Source: Smithella sp. (GTDB lineage: Bacteria; Desulfobacterota; Syntrophia; Syntrophales; Smithellaceae). From it: DNA of 7,874 bases. Made by a program: the position numbers and the translations under genes. The notes beneath the pieces are model-generated. The model saw only the letters and a program-made list of their open reading frames with translations, had not been told where the DNA came from and searched no databases. Below, one piece after another: positions 1-6,162 of this stretch (the stretch's first letter is position 1; each line of letters opens with the position of its first letter). The DNA is taken from NCBI GenBank assembly GCA_012797505.1, contig JAAZOZ010000343.1, positions 1-7,874 on the forward strand. The letters run 5' to 3'.

Positions 1-698
1 GCCCGGATATCGTTCTGAAAAACCTATTCTTTTCCGAACCCAAAGGTTCCGTGCAGAAGCCTGACGTGATGGATATTGATCCCCGTCAGATTGAACGGGG
101 CAGGGATTTTATGAAAGAAAACGCAGCTGTTTTGTCCGCCGTGGAACAGCGCTTCGGCGCGTCGCCGAGGATCATCACCGCGATTCTCATCATCGAGTCA
201 CGGCTGGGGACCTATCCCATGCCGTATAATGTGGTCAACGCTTACGCCAACCTGGCCTTTGTGCTGGATCCGGCCTACTGGAAAGAAATCCAGAACCGCT
301 ATGCGGACGCCTATCCGCAGATTCGGGATGACGCGACGTCCGCCCGGGCGAAAAGAAAAGCGAAGTGGGCGGTGCGGGAGCTTTATCATCTGTCCCGGAT
401 CGCCGATCACCTGGAGATCGATCCGTTGAGCATTTCCGGGTCTTTTGCCGGCGCGATGGGCCCGGCGCAGTTTATTCCCTCGTCTTTCTGGATTTTCGGA
501 ATGGACGGCGACGGAGACGGCCTGGCTGATCCCTCGAACATGACGGATGCCAAATTCAGCATGGGGCATTATCTCAGAAAATTCGGATGGAAAGAGGAAA
601 CTTCCGTTGAACAAAAACGCAGGGCGATCTGGCACTACAATCGCAGCCGCGTGTATGTAAATACGGTGATGATGCTCTACGAACAACTGGGACACTGA
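1..698 (+). CDS. Lytic murein transglycosylase, MltB/SLT_2-like (5' partial)
   Basis: The reading frame is open from base 3 with no start codon of its own, so the gene begins upstream of the window; 231 residues are visible. Numbering from the GTG at 51, residues 43-56 hold the catalytic region with the likely acid Glu49 in IIESRLGTYP. Residues 130-146 carry the family signature GSFAGAMGPAQFIPSSF. Residues 152-160 form an Asp-rich DGDGDGLAD loop like the calcium-binding EF-hand-type site of MltB. The C-terminal IWHYNRSRVYVNTV matches the usual family end, so the 3' end is intact. MltB-type enzymes act in the periplasm, often membrane-anchored, and cleave the MurNAc-GlcNAc bond of peptidoglycan to give 1,6-anhydro ends. 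The N-terminal signal or lipobox lies outside the window. The GTG at 51 is probably an internal valine, because homologous-looking sequence (LFFSEPKGS) continues before it. It converges on the carboxyltransferase gene and has no evident link to it. Confidence 0.88.
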   Translation, partial: PDIVLKNLFFSEPKGSVQKPDVMDIDPRQIERGRDFMKENAAVLSAVEQRFGASPRIITAILIIESRLGTYPMPYNVVNAYANLAFVLDPAYWKEIQNRYADAYPQIRDDATSARAKRKAKWAVRELYHLSRIADHLEIDPLSISGSFAGAMGPAQFIPSSFWIFGMDGDGDGLADPSNMTDAKFSMGHYLRKFGWKEETSVEQKRRAIWHYNRSRVYVNTVMMLYEQLGH

Positions 699-720
699 AA
701 GACGCCCCGGTTGCCTGTTC

Positions 721-2349
721 CTACCACGGATCGACAAAAGAAGGACAGGCATCCGCCGGTTGCCGGGCAGCCGCGGATTTGATCCCCCGCATGATCCACT
801 GGCGGGTGTCCGCCGGATCGATGACGGCGTCAATTTCGAGGTGCGCGGCCATGTTGATGGCTTTGCCGATTTCGTAGAGCTGGGCCACGAGTGATTCGTA
901 GAATTCTTCACGCTTCTGCGGATCCTCAATGGCCGCCAGTTCTTTTTTGAAACCGGCTTTAACGGCGCCTTCCAGGCCCATTCCGCCGAATTCCCCCGTC
1001 GGCCAGGACACGCTGAAGAAAGATTCATGGAATCCGCCTTTGGCCATCGCCATGACGCCGAGGCCGTAGCCCCGGCGCAGGATCACCGTAAAGTAAGGAA
1101 CGGTGACATGCGAGCCGACGACGAACATCCGGCAGACATGGCGGACCTGCGCCCGTTTTTCAATTTCGGGGCCGACCATGAAGCCCGGCGTGTCGCACAG
1201 CGACAGAATCGGCAGTCCGTGCGCGTTGCACAGCATCATGAGGCGCGCGGCCTTGTCCGCGCCTTCGGCTTCAATGGCGCCGGCCATGTGCATGGAATTA
1301 TTGGCGATTACGCCGAACGGACGCCCTTCGATGCGAAGCAGCCCCGTAACCATGCCCGGGCCGAACCGGGGGCGCAGTTCGACGAAGGAATCCGTATCCG
1401 CGATGGCTTTGATGACGTTGCGCACATTGTAGGCGCGCTTGCGGCTTTCCGGAATCAGCTCGCGAAGTTTGAGCGGATCGCCCGCCGTCCACGAGGGGAG
1501 AGTGCCCTGAAAAAAGGAAATATATTTTTTGGCCATGGCGACGGCTTCGATGTCGTCGGCGACTTCAATATCCACCACGCCGTTTTGGGTCTGAACGTCC
1601 ATCGGCCCGATATCCTCGGGTTTATAAACCCCCAGGCCGCCGCCTTCGATCATCACCGGACCGCCCATGCCGATGTTGGAATTTTTCGCGGCGATAATGA
1701 CGTCACAGCAGCCCAGAAGCGCGGCGTTTCCCGCGAAGCAGGGGCCGGAAACAATGCCGACGACCGGAACATGCCCGCTGAGTCTGGCGAAAGAACCGAA
1801 CGTGCCCAGATCCAGTCCCGCGACCATCACGCTCATCGCGTCCACGTCGCCGGGTCTTCCTCCTCCGCCTTCGCCGAAAAAGATCAGCGGCAGCTTCTGC
1901 TCGTGGGCCAGTTTCAGCATGCGGTCCATTTTCTTGTGGTTGAAATATCCCTGCGTGCCGGCCAGCACAGTGTAGTCGTAAGCCATGATCATGCAGCGGG
2001 CTTTGTCTTCGGGATAAAGTTCGCCGTTTACCGTGGCGATTCCGGCGATCAAACCGTCGGCCGGCGTTTTGGCGATCAGGTCGTCAACGGAACGGCGTCC
2101 CCGCTGCGCGGCAATGGCCAGCGCTCCGTATTCAACGAAACTTTCCGGATCGCAGAAGGCCTCGATGTTGGAGCGGGCGGTGCGCTGATTCTTCTTTTTT
2201 CTTTTCTCCACTGCGTCGGGGCGGTTTTTATCCAGTCCGAAGGAATGTCTGCGGATCGCTTCGGCCAGGTCGGGACGAAGGGATCCGCCGTCCGCTTTTT
2301 GTTGCCCGGAGGGATCATTGATGACGTTTTTGTCTTTATTTGTATCCAT
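721..2349 (-). CDS. Acyl-CoA carboxylase, carboxyltransferase subunit (PccB/MmdA family)
   Basis: A 542-residue protein with both crotonase-like halves of a biotin-dependent carboxyltransferase. The N half begins around residue 56 (TARSNIEAFCDPESFVEYG) and includes the glycine-rich GEGGGGRPGD at 159-168 and GNAALLGCCDVIIA at 207-220. The C half includes CDTPGF at 385-390, RRGYGLGVMAMAKGG at 425-439 and WPTGEFGGMGLEGAV at 449-463. Family members move a carboxyl group between carboxybiotin and an acyl-CoA (acetyl-, propionyl-, methylcrotonyl- or glutaconyl-CoA) in the cytoplasm; the acyl-CoA used here cannot be told. The first ~50 residues are Lys/Asp-rich and not conserved. The ATG is preceded by GGGAG about ten bases upstream. 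No biotin carboxylase or biotin carrier gene lies in the window, so partners must be elsewhere, or the protein may belong to a decarboxylase-type complex. It is probably co-transcribed with the acyl-CoA ligase 201 bp upstream. The SFVEYGALAIAAQRGRR style recalls, from memory, the CT part of fused carboxylases. Confidence 0.9.
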   Translation of the reverse strand: MDTNKDKNVINDPSGQQKADGGSLRPDLAEAIRRHSFGLDKNRPDAVEKRKKKNQRTARSNIEAFCDPESFVEYGALAIAAQRGRRSVDDLIAKTPADGLIAGIATVNGELYPEDKARCMIMAYDYTVLAGTQGYFNHKKMDRMLKLAHEQKLPLIFFGEGGGGRPGDVDAMSVMVAGLDLGTFGSFARLSGHVPVVGIVSGPCFAGNAALLGCCDVIIAAKNSNIGMGGPVMIEGGGLGVYKPEDIGPMDVQTQNGVVDIEVADDIEAVAMAKKYISFFQGTLPSWTAGDPLKLRELIPESRKRAYNVRNVIKAIADTDSFVELRPRFGPGMVTGLLRIEGRPFGVIANNSMHMAGAIEAEGADKAARLMMLCNAHGLPILSLCDTPGFMVGPEIEKRAQVRHVCRMFVVGSHVTVPYFTVILRRGYGLGVMAMAKGGFHESFFSVSWPTGEFGGMGLEGAVKAGFKKELAAIEDPQKREEFYESLVAQLYEIGKAINMAAHLEIDAVIDPADTRQWIMRGIKSAAARQPADACPSFVDPW

Positions 2350-2400
2350 CTTCTTTCAACTCCCTGTGTTTATTGAGATGCATGATCGTGTTCATTTCAG

Positions 2401-2415
2401 GCGGGCGACGCCCGC
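2401..2415. repeat. Short perfect inverted repeat in the ligase-carboxyltransferase gap
   Basis: GCGGGC and GCCCGC are separated by three bases (GAC), giving a perfect 6-bp GC-rich stem. On the minus strand, where both neighbouring genes lie, it sits about 50 bases upstream of the carboxyltransferase start and is not followed by a T run, so it is not a standard intrinsic terminator. A transcript hairpin that attenuates, pauses or protects mRNA is possible but not shown. Confidence 0.4.
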
Positions 2416-2484
2416 GAAAAAGCGTCTGCCGGTCTGCGAGGATGCCATATTCATTGATTTTTTATTTCCACTTTTTTATGAGAA

Positions 2485-2501
2485 TTCCGCCCGGGGCGGA
2501 A
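2485..2501. repeat. Perfect 8-bp palindrome downstream of the acyl-CoA ligase
   Basis: TTCCGCCC and GGGCGGAA flank a single central G, a perfect 17-base palindrome starting 50 bases beyond the ligase stop codon. On the minus strand the bases after it are ATTCTCATAAAAAAG, with no U run, so it is at best a weak or Rho-assisted terminator or an mRNA 3'-end stabiliser. It could equally be a protein-binding palindrome. The rest of the 201-bp gap between the two genes holds no coding sequence that I can support. Confidence 0.4.
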
Positions 2502-2550
2502 CCGGAAGATAGCGTTCGGCGCTTTGCCCCGGGTGGAAGGAAACGTGTCG

Positions 2551-4212
2551 TTAGGTTTTCGCCGGTTCTTCCTTCAGTGCCCGGCGCAAGATTTTTCCGG
2601 TGCCTAAAAGAGGCAGAGATGTCCGAAACTCGATTTTGGCGGGCACTTTGTATGCGGACATGTTCTGCTTGGCCCAGATTTTGATTTCTTCTTCCGTGGC
2701 CGTCTTGCCCGGCTGCATCACGATGAAGGCTTTTACGACTTCCATCTTCTGCGGATCGGGGATGCCGATGACGGCCGACTGGGCGACCCCCGGGTATTTG
2801 TTGAGCATGAATTCGACCTCTTCGGGATAAACGGAGAAGCCGGAAACTTTGATCATCTCCTTCGCGCGTCCGATCAGATATAGAAATCCGTCTTCGTCGA
2901 ACTTTCCCACATCGCCGGTATAAACCCACCCGTCAACGAGCGTGTTTTTTGTCTCTTCCGGTTTTTTCCAGTAGCCTTTGAAAACGCCGGGATTTTTCAA
3001 AACGATTTCTCCGGATTCTCCCAGAGGCATTTCCTTCGACCGGTCATTGACGTCCACGATTTTAAAGTCGGCTTCGAAGCCGGGAATGCCCATGGTGCCG
3101 TACTTTACCTTGTCGCGAGGGACATACGTGTCGGCGGTGTGGGTTTCGCTCAATCCGTATGCTCCTTCCAGTAGCGTGCCTCCGCCCGTGAAGGTTGCCC
3201 ACTGACGGGATATTTCTTCCGTCAGCGTAATGCCGAAAGAGGAGGTGAGGCAGAGTTTCATGCTGGAAAGGTCGTAGTTTTTAACGTCCGGATGCATCAT
3301 GATGCCGACATTCATCGGCACGGCGCTGTACCAGAAATTGGCCTTGTAGCGCTGGATGGCTTCCATCGTGGCCTTGACATCGAACTGCGTGAAGAGGACC
3401 TGCGTGGCGCCGGCGTAAATGCAACTGTTCATGCCGGCGACCATGCCGGCAATGTGGAAAATAGGCATGGAAACAAGGCTGACGGCATTCTTATTGATTC
3501 CGGTGATTGTGCAGACCGCCGCTGTTTTGAATAGCGCGGCGTAAAAGCTGAGCATCGATCCTTTGGGCAGACCGGTTGTGCCGCCTGTATACTGGAAGAG
3601 GCCGATGTCAGTGTCCAGATCGATAGCGACGCGGGGGGGTGTTTTGTCGCCTTTGGTGACAATTTCCATGAAATCATCCGTTCCCGGAATATTTTGCCGG
3701 GGGATTTTCATCGTGTCGGTAATTGGCAGGGTGGGTTGCGCCGGCAGATAGTCGTTGAGATTAGTGATCACTACTTTTTTCACTTTGGTGTTCGCGAGCA
3801 CTTTCCCGGCGATCGGCATGAGGATGTCCCAGGTTACGAGCACTTCTGTTTCCGCGTCATTGAGTTCATAGGTCAGTTCCATTTCCTTGAAGAGGGGAGA
3901 GCAGGGGCAGACAATGGCGCCCAGTTTCTGTGTGCCGAAATGCGCGATGACGTACTGGGGGCAATTGGCCATGAAAATGGCGACCCGGTCGCCCTTTTTG
4001 ACGCCGGTTTGCCGGAGATAATTGGCAAACCGGTCTGACGCTTCATCGAGTTCGCGATAGCTGATTTCCCGTCCGTAAAAAATGATGGCGGTTTTATTTG
4101 GGATTTCTCCAGCCCGGATTCTCAAGTATTCGTGGATAGGTTTTTTGCCGTGTTCAAAGGTTAACGTTGTGGGAATGTCTTGCTGCCAGCTTTTCATCCA
4201 AATGCGTTCCAT
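2551..4212 (-). CDS. AMP-forming acyl-CoA synthetase/ligase (ANL superfamily)
   Basis: A 553-residue adenylate-forming enzyme that activates a carboxylic acid with ATP and joins it to coenzyme A in the cytoplasm. Numbered from the ATG at 4212, it shows the phosphate-binding loop YTGGTTGLPKG (208-218), the A5 motif YGLSETH (352-358), YTGD (431-434), the hinge and CoA-face motif GRAKEMIKVSGFSVYPEEVE (448-467) and the catalytic lysine Lys540 in GTGKILRR. Length and motif order are those of a full-length enzyme. An in-frame TTG at 4227 would add five residues, but the strong Shine-Dalgarno GGGAGGT lies between it and the ATG with a 6-base spacer, so the ATG is chosen. The substrate cannot be fixed; medium or long fatty acids and aromatic acids are all possible for this branch. 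It is divergent from the TetR gene, and the carboxyltransferase lies downstream on the same strand, suggesting an operon of acyl-CoA chemistry. Confidence 0.93.
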   Translation of the reverse strand: MERIWMKSWQQDIPTTLTFEHGKKPIHEYLRIRAGEIPNKTAIIFYGREISYRELDEASDRFANYLRQTGVKKGDRVAIFMANCPQYVIAHFGTQKLGAIVCPCSPLFKEMELTYELNDAETEVLVTWDILMPIAGKVLANTKVKKVVITNLNDYLPAQPTLPITDTMKIPRQNIPGTDDFMEIVTKGDKTPPRVAIDLDTDIGLFQYTGGTTGLPKGSMLSFYAALFKTAAVCTITGINKNAVSLVSMPIFHIAGMVAGMNSCIYAGATQVLFTQFDVKATMEAIQRYKANFWYSAVPMNVGIMMHPDVKNYDLSSMKLCLTSSFGITLTEEISRQWATFTGGGTLLEGAYGLSETHTADTYVPRDKVKYGTMGIPGFEADFKIVDVNDRSKEMPLGESGEIVLKNPGVFKGYWKKPEETKNTLVDGWVYTGDVGKFDEDGFLYLIGRAKEMIKVSGFSVYPEEVEFMLNKYPGVAQSAVIGIPDPQKMEVVKAFIVMQPGKTATEEEIKIWAKQNMSAYKVPAKIEFRTSLPLLGTGKILRRALKEEPAKT

Positions 4213-4218
4213 ACAAAA

Positions 4219-4225
4219 ACCTCCC
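4219..4225 (-). promoter_or_regulatory. Ribosome binding site deciding the acyl-CoA ligase start
   Basis: The minus strand reads GGGAGGT six bases before the ATG at 4212, close to ideal complementarity to the 16S rRNA 3' end. It overlaps the first bases of the upstream in-frame TTG (4227-4225) and so argues against that codon as the start. Confidence 0.8.
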
Positions 4226-4249
4226 AAATTTTTATTTATCTTATGATCA

Positions 4250-4279
4250 TTGACAAATGGGGATACTTGCCAATATAGT
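4250..4279 (+). promoter_or_regulatory. Candidate sigma-70 promoter for the TetR gene, in the divergent intergenic region
   Basis: TTGACA (4250-4255, perfect -35) and TATAGT (4274-4279, five of six for -10) are separated by 18 bases, predicting a start near 4286 and a 60-nt leader before the ATG at 4346. An 8-bp palindrome ATGATCAT (4243-4250) abuts the -35 and could be part of an operator, but it is too short to claim. On the opposite strand TATATT (complement of 4272-4277) overlaps the same -10 and could serve the ligase, though its -35 is poor. Overlapping divergent promoters would let one repressor control both directions. This 133-bp region contains no gene. Confidence 0.5.
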
Positions 4280-4345
4280 AAGCGGGAATTGCTTCTGTAG
4301 CGAGCGTTAGATAGAATACATCAAGCCTAAAGTCAAGGATAAAAA

Positions 4346-4969
4346 ATGGCTGTAAAAAACGGAAAGACAGCAAACAACCATCTGGAAGCGGAATCCCGCC
4401 GGCGAATCCTCGACGCCGCGCTCGTATTGTTTGCCCAAAAGGGATACGCCGCCACCACGGTGCGGGAAATCGTGGATGCGGCGGGAATCACCGCGCCTTC
4501 CCTGTATTATTATTTTGGAAGCAAGGAGGGGCTTTATCTGGATCTGGTGCAAACGCACGGAGCACAAATTGATCTGGCTTTGCAATCTTACGCGCATACA
4601 TCCGCAAGCGCGAAAATGCGGGTGAAAGATCTTGTGGACAAGATTTTTCTTCAGGTGATTAATGACAAGGATTTTTTCCGGTTGATGTTCAGCATGTACT
4701 ATGGGCCGTCTCAAGGCGCGCCTTACTATGATTTTATTTCTTATCATGTCAAAATTCATGCGGCGATAAAAAAGGTCATCGAAGAAGGCATTGCCTCAAG
4801 GGAATTTCAATCGGGCAATCCGGGATACATCACCTGGGTGATCCGCGGCGTGGTTCAGCTGGCGATGGAGGAGCAAATCAAGGATGACAGGGAAAAAATC
4901 GACAGGCCCCGCCTGCAAAGGATTCTGGATATCATCCTGGACCGTCTGGAACGGCCGCCTTCCCCTTAA
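4346..4969 (+). CDS. TetR/AcrR-family transcriptional regulator
   Basis: A 207-residue protein. Residues 17-64 form the TetR N-terminal DNA-binding domain: the first helix ends ILDAALVLFAQKGYAATTV, and the helix-turn-helix follows as REIVDAAGITAPSLYYYFGSKEGLY (40-64), where SLYYYFGSK is the classic recognition-helix end. The remaining ~140 residues are helical and variable, as expected for the ligand-binding and dimer domain. AAGGA lies about six bases before the ATG. TetR proteins are mostly repressors released by a small ligand; for a member divergent from an acyl-CoA ligase and upstream of a dehydrogenase, an acyl-CoA or free-acid ligand is a sensible inference, not shown by the sequence. 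Likely targets are the divergent ligase promoter and its own promoter. It is probably co-transcribed with the dehydrogenase 85 bp downstream. Confidence 0.92.
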   Translation: MAVKNGKTANNHLEAESRRRILDAALVLFAQKGYAATTVREIVDAAGITAPSLYYYFGSKEGLYLDLVQTHGAQIDLALQSYAHTSASAKMRVKDLVDKIFLQVINDKDFFRLMFSMYYGPSQGAPYYDFISYHVKIHAAIKKVIEEGIASREFQSGNPGYITWVIRGVVQLAMEEQIKDDREKIDRPRLQRILDIILDRLERPPSP

Positions 4970-4977
4970 AAAAACTT

Positions 4978-5005
4978 GATGGCCGGCAGAGGGACCATGG
5001 CCATC
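4978..5005 (+). repeat. Inverted repeat between the regulator and dehydrogenase genes
   Basis: GATGGCC (4978-4984) pairs perfectly with GGCCATC (4999-5005) across a 14-base loop, nine bases after the TetR stop. There is no T run after it, so it is unlikely to end transcription. It may be an mRNA hairpin within an operon, or chance. Confidence 0.3.
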
Positions 5006-5054
5006 CTGCATCGATTGAAGGATCAGTAAAGATCATTCCGAGGGGGGAATATTT

Positions 5055-5855
5055 ATGGAACTGATGATCAAAGATAAAATCGCTGTTGTGACGGGCGGCG
5101 GAAGCGGAATCGGCGAGGCCATCGCTTTGCGTCTGGCTTCCGAAGGCGCGAAAGTGGTTGTGGCGGATCTGGATCCGGAGGCGGCAAAAAAAGTTGCCGG
5201 AACCATTCAGACGCAGGGAGGGGATGCCGTTTTTGTTGTCTGCGATGCCACGAATCCGGGAGCGGTCGACGCGCTCATGGAGAAAACCGTTCGGACTTAC
5301 GGCGCCGTTGATATACTGGTTAACAACGTGGGCGGGGGCACGGGCATCAACCTGGTGGTGAAAACGCTCCTTGAGGACTGGGACAAAACCATCGAGTTGA
5401 ATTTAAGAAGCGCTTATCTTTGTTGTTGCGCAGCGGCTAAGATCATGATTCCAAGGAAACAGGGACGCATCATCAATATGTCCTCCATTTCGGGAAAACA
5501 GGGAGAACCGCTTCTGGGTGCATACTGTGCCGCCAAATCCGGAGTCATCGGATTTACACAAACCCTGGCCCGGGAGCTGGCGCGCTACGATATCACGGTC
5601 AACGCCGTCTGCCCCGGCTATGTTTTCACGCCGGGCTGGGAGAAACTGGCGCAGGCCCTCAAGGATTCGCAGCCGGCCCTGGCGGACAAAAGCCTGCTGG
5701 AAATCTTTGAGGCGCGCGTCCGATCCGTAACCCCCCTGCGCCGTCCTCAGGAAGCCTCTGAAATCGCAGGGCTGGTGGCCTATCTGGTGTCTTATGAAGC
5801 CCGCAGCATTACCGGTCAGGCGATCAGCATCGACGGCGGCATCGCGACGGGTTAG
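5055..5855 (+). CDS. Short-chain dehydrogenase/reductase (classical SDR, FabG-like)
   Basis: A 266-residue NAD(P)-dependent oxidoreductase of the classical SDR family. The Rossmann cofactor motif TGGGSGIG is at 13-20, and the acidic residue Asp38 at the end of the second strand (VVVADLD) points to NAD(H) rather than NADP(H). NNVGG at 90-94 is a variant of the usual NNAGG. The catalytic set is Asn116, Ser144 (NMSSISG), Tyr157 and Lys161 (YCAAK), followed by CPGYVFTPG (186-194). The loop at about 194-228 is longer than in typical ~245-residue FabG proteins and probably shapes the substrate pocket. AGGGGGGA six bases before the ATG supports this start; the Met at codon 4 is less well placed. In this setting oxidation of a hydroxyacyl-CoA, or reduction of a ketoacyl-CoA, during acid breakdown is likely, but SDR substrate prediction is weak and an alcohol or cyclic hydroxy-acid is possible. 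Confidence 0.92.
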   Translation: MELMIKDKIAVVTGGGSGIGEAIALRLASEGAKVVVADLDPEAAKKVAGTIQTQGGDAVFVVCDATNPGAVDALMEKTVRTYGAVDILVNNVGGGTGINLVVKTLLEDWDKTIELNLRSAYLCCCAAAKIMIPRKQGRIINMSSISGKQGEPLLGAYCAAKSGVIGFTQTLARELARYDITVNAVCPGYVFTPGWEKLAQALKDSQPALADKSLLEIFEARVRSVTPLRRPQEASEIAGLVAYLVSYEARSITGQAISIDGGIATG

Positions 5856-6032
5856 GGGATGCGTCCGTTCATTTGTTGCCGCCGGCACATGAAGAATTAT
5901 TCCACCTGAAAAAACTGACCGGCAGATATTTTACGAATGGCGGTCATCTCATTTCTTTAATGATATTGGAATATTATTTAAAAAGAACTCGGTCATTTTA
6001 CACGATGCTTCGAGCGCAATCGATTTATGGTA

Positions 6033-6061
6033 TTGACAAGCTATTCGCAAATCATTAGACA
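6033..6061 (+). promoter_or_regulatory. Candidate promoter for the first binding-protein gene (weak)
   Basis: A perfect TTGACA (6033-6038) is followed after 17 bases by TAGACA (6056-6061), only three of six for a -10. The same TTGACA is kept at 7597-7602 before the second copy, with TAAGAA at the -10 place, at nearly the same distance from the start codon (130 versus 133 bases). Conservation within a diverged stretch supports function, but the poor -10 suggests an activator or another arrangement. Confidence 0.35.
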
Positions 6062-6094
6062 ATTTATCATACAGTAAAATCAGATAGGGAGAAG

Positions 6095-6119
6095 GGGAAG
6101 ACGGACTCATCATTTTCCC
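6095..6119 (+). other. Possible hairpin in the conserved leader of the binding-protein gene
   Basis: GGGAAGA (6095-6101) can pair with TTTTCCC (6113-6119), seven pairs including one G-U, closing an 11-base loop. The identical sequence is at 7661-7685. Because the two copies do not differ here, there is no covariation to prove the fold. It ends about 30 bases before the AGGAGG ribosome site and does not mask it. I recognise no known riboswitch class. Confidence 0.3.
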
Positions 6120-6162
6120 GATGTCGTATGGTCAAGAAATTCGCCAACGAGGAGGAACTGAA

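Larger units (their letters stand above)
5856..6162 (+). other. Non-coding region and leader before the first binding-protein gene
   Basis: I find no supportable gene in these 307 bases; the only open frames are short and lack ribosome sites. No intrinsic terminator is visible after the dehydrogenase, so read-through into the binding-protein gene is possible. From about 5902 onward the sequence matches, in islands, the region before the second binding-protein gene (from about 7466). The conserved islands are roughly 5902-5947, 6021-6058 and 6084-6162, the last being virtually identical. The segment is A+T-richer than the flanking genes, particularly 5950-6080. Confidence 0.6.

Noticed and set aside
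699..720. Bidirectional terminator between the convergent transglycosylase and carboxyltransferase genes
   Set aside because: The 22-bp gap has no stem with a flanking T run on either strand; any terminator would have to lie within the coding ends and none was seen.
198..1028. A 276-codon minus-strand open frame crossing the end of the transglycosylase and carboxyltransferase genes
   Set aside because: It overlaps two well-supported genes in other frames, has no domain signature and has an Arg/Pro/Ser-rich composition typical of a shadow frame.
1027..2376. A 449-codon plus-strand open frame opposite the carboxyltransferase gene
   Set aside because: Its translation is rich in His, Arg and Asp without any recognisable domain, while the opposite strand encodes a full family protein with all its motifs. 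It is an antisense shadow of a GC-biased gene.
5021..5076. Repeated GATCA motifs near the dehydrogenase start, with another at 4245
   Set aside because: Five-base strings are expected by chance at this density, spacing is irregular, and one lies in coding sequence. Not enough for an operator call.
6021..6052. Sigma-54 (-24/-12) promoter before the binding-protein gene
   Set aside because: The GG and GC dinucleotides are nine rather than ten bases apart in copy 1, and copy 2 lacks the GG altogether.
5873..6058. A 61-codon plus-strand open frame between the dehydrogenase and the binding protein
   Set aside because: It has no ribosome site or recognisable domain, and the corresponding region of copy 2 does not preserve the frame.
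6094..6120. Hammerhead-ribozyme-like core (TGATGAGTCCG) on the minus strand of the leader, also in copy 2
   Set aside because: The TGATGAGTCCG string resembles the hammerhead core, but no pairing GGAC nor the required GAAA follows it, so no hammerhead fold is possible.
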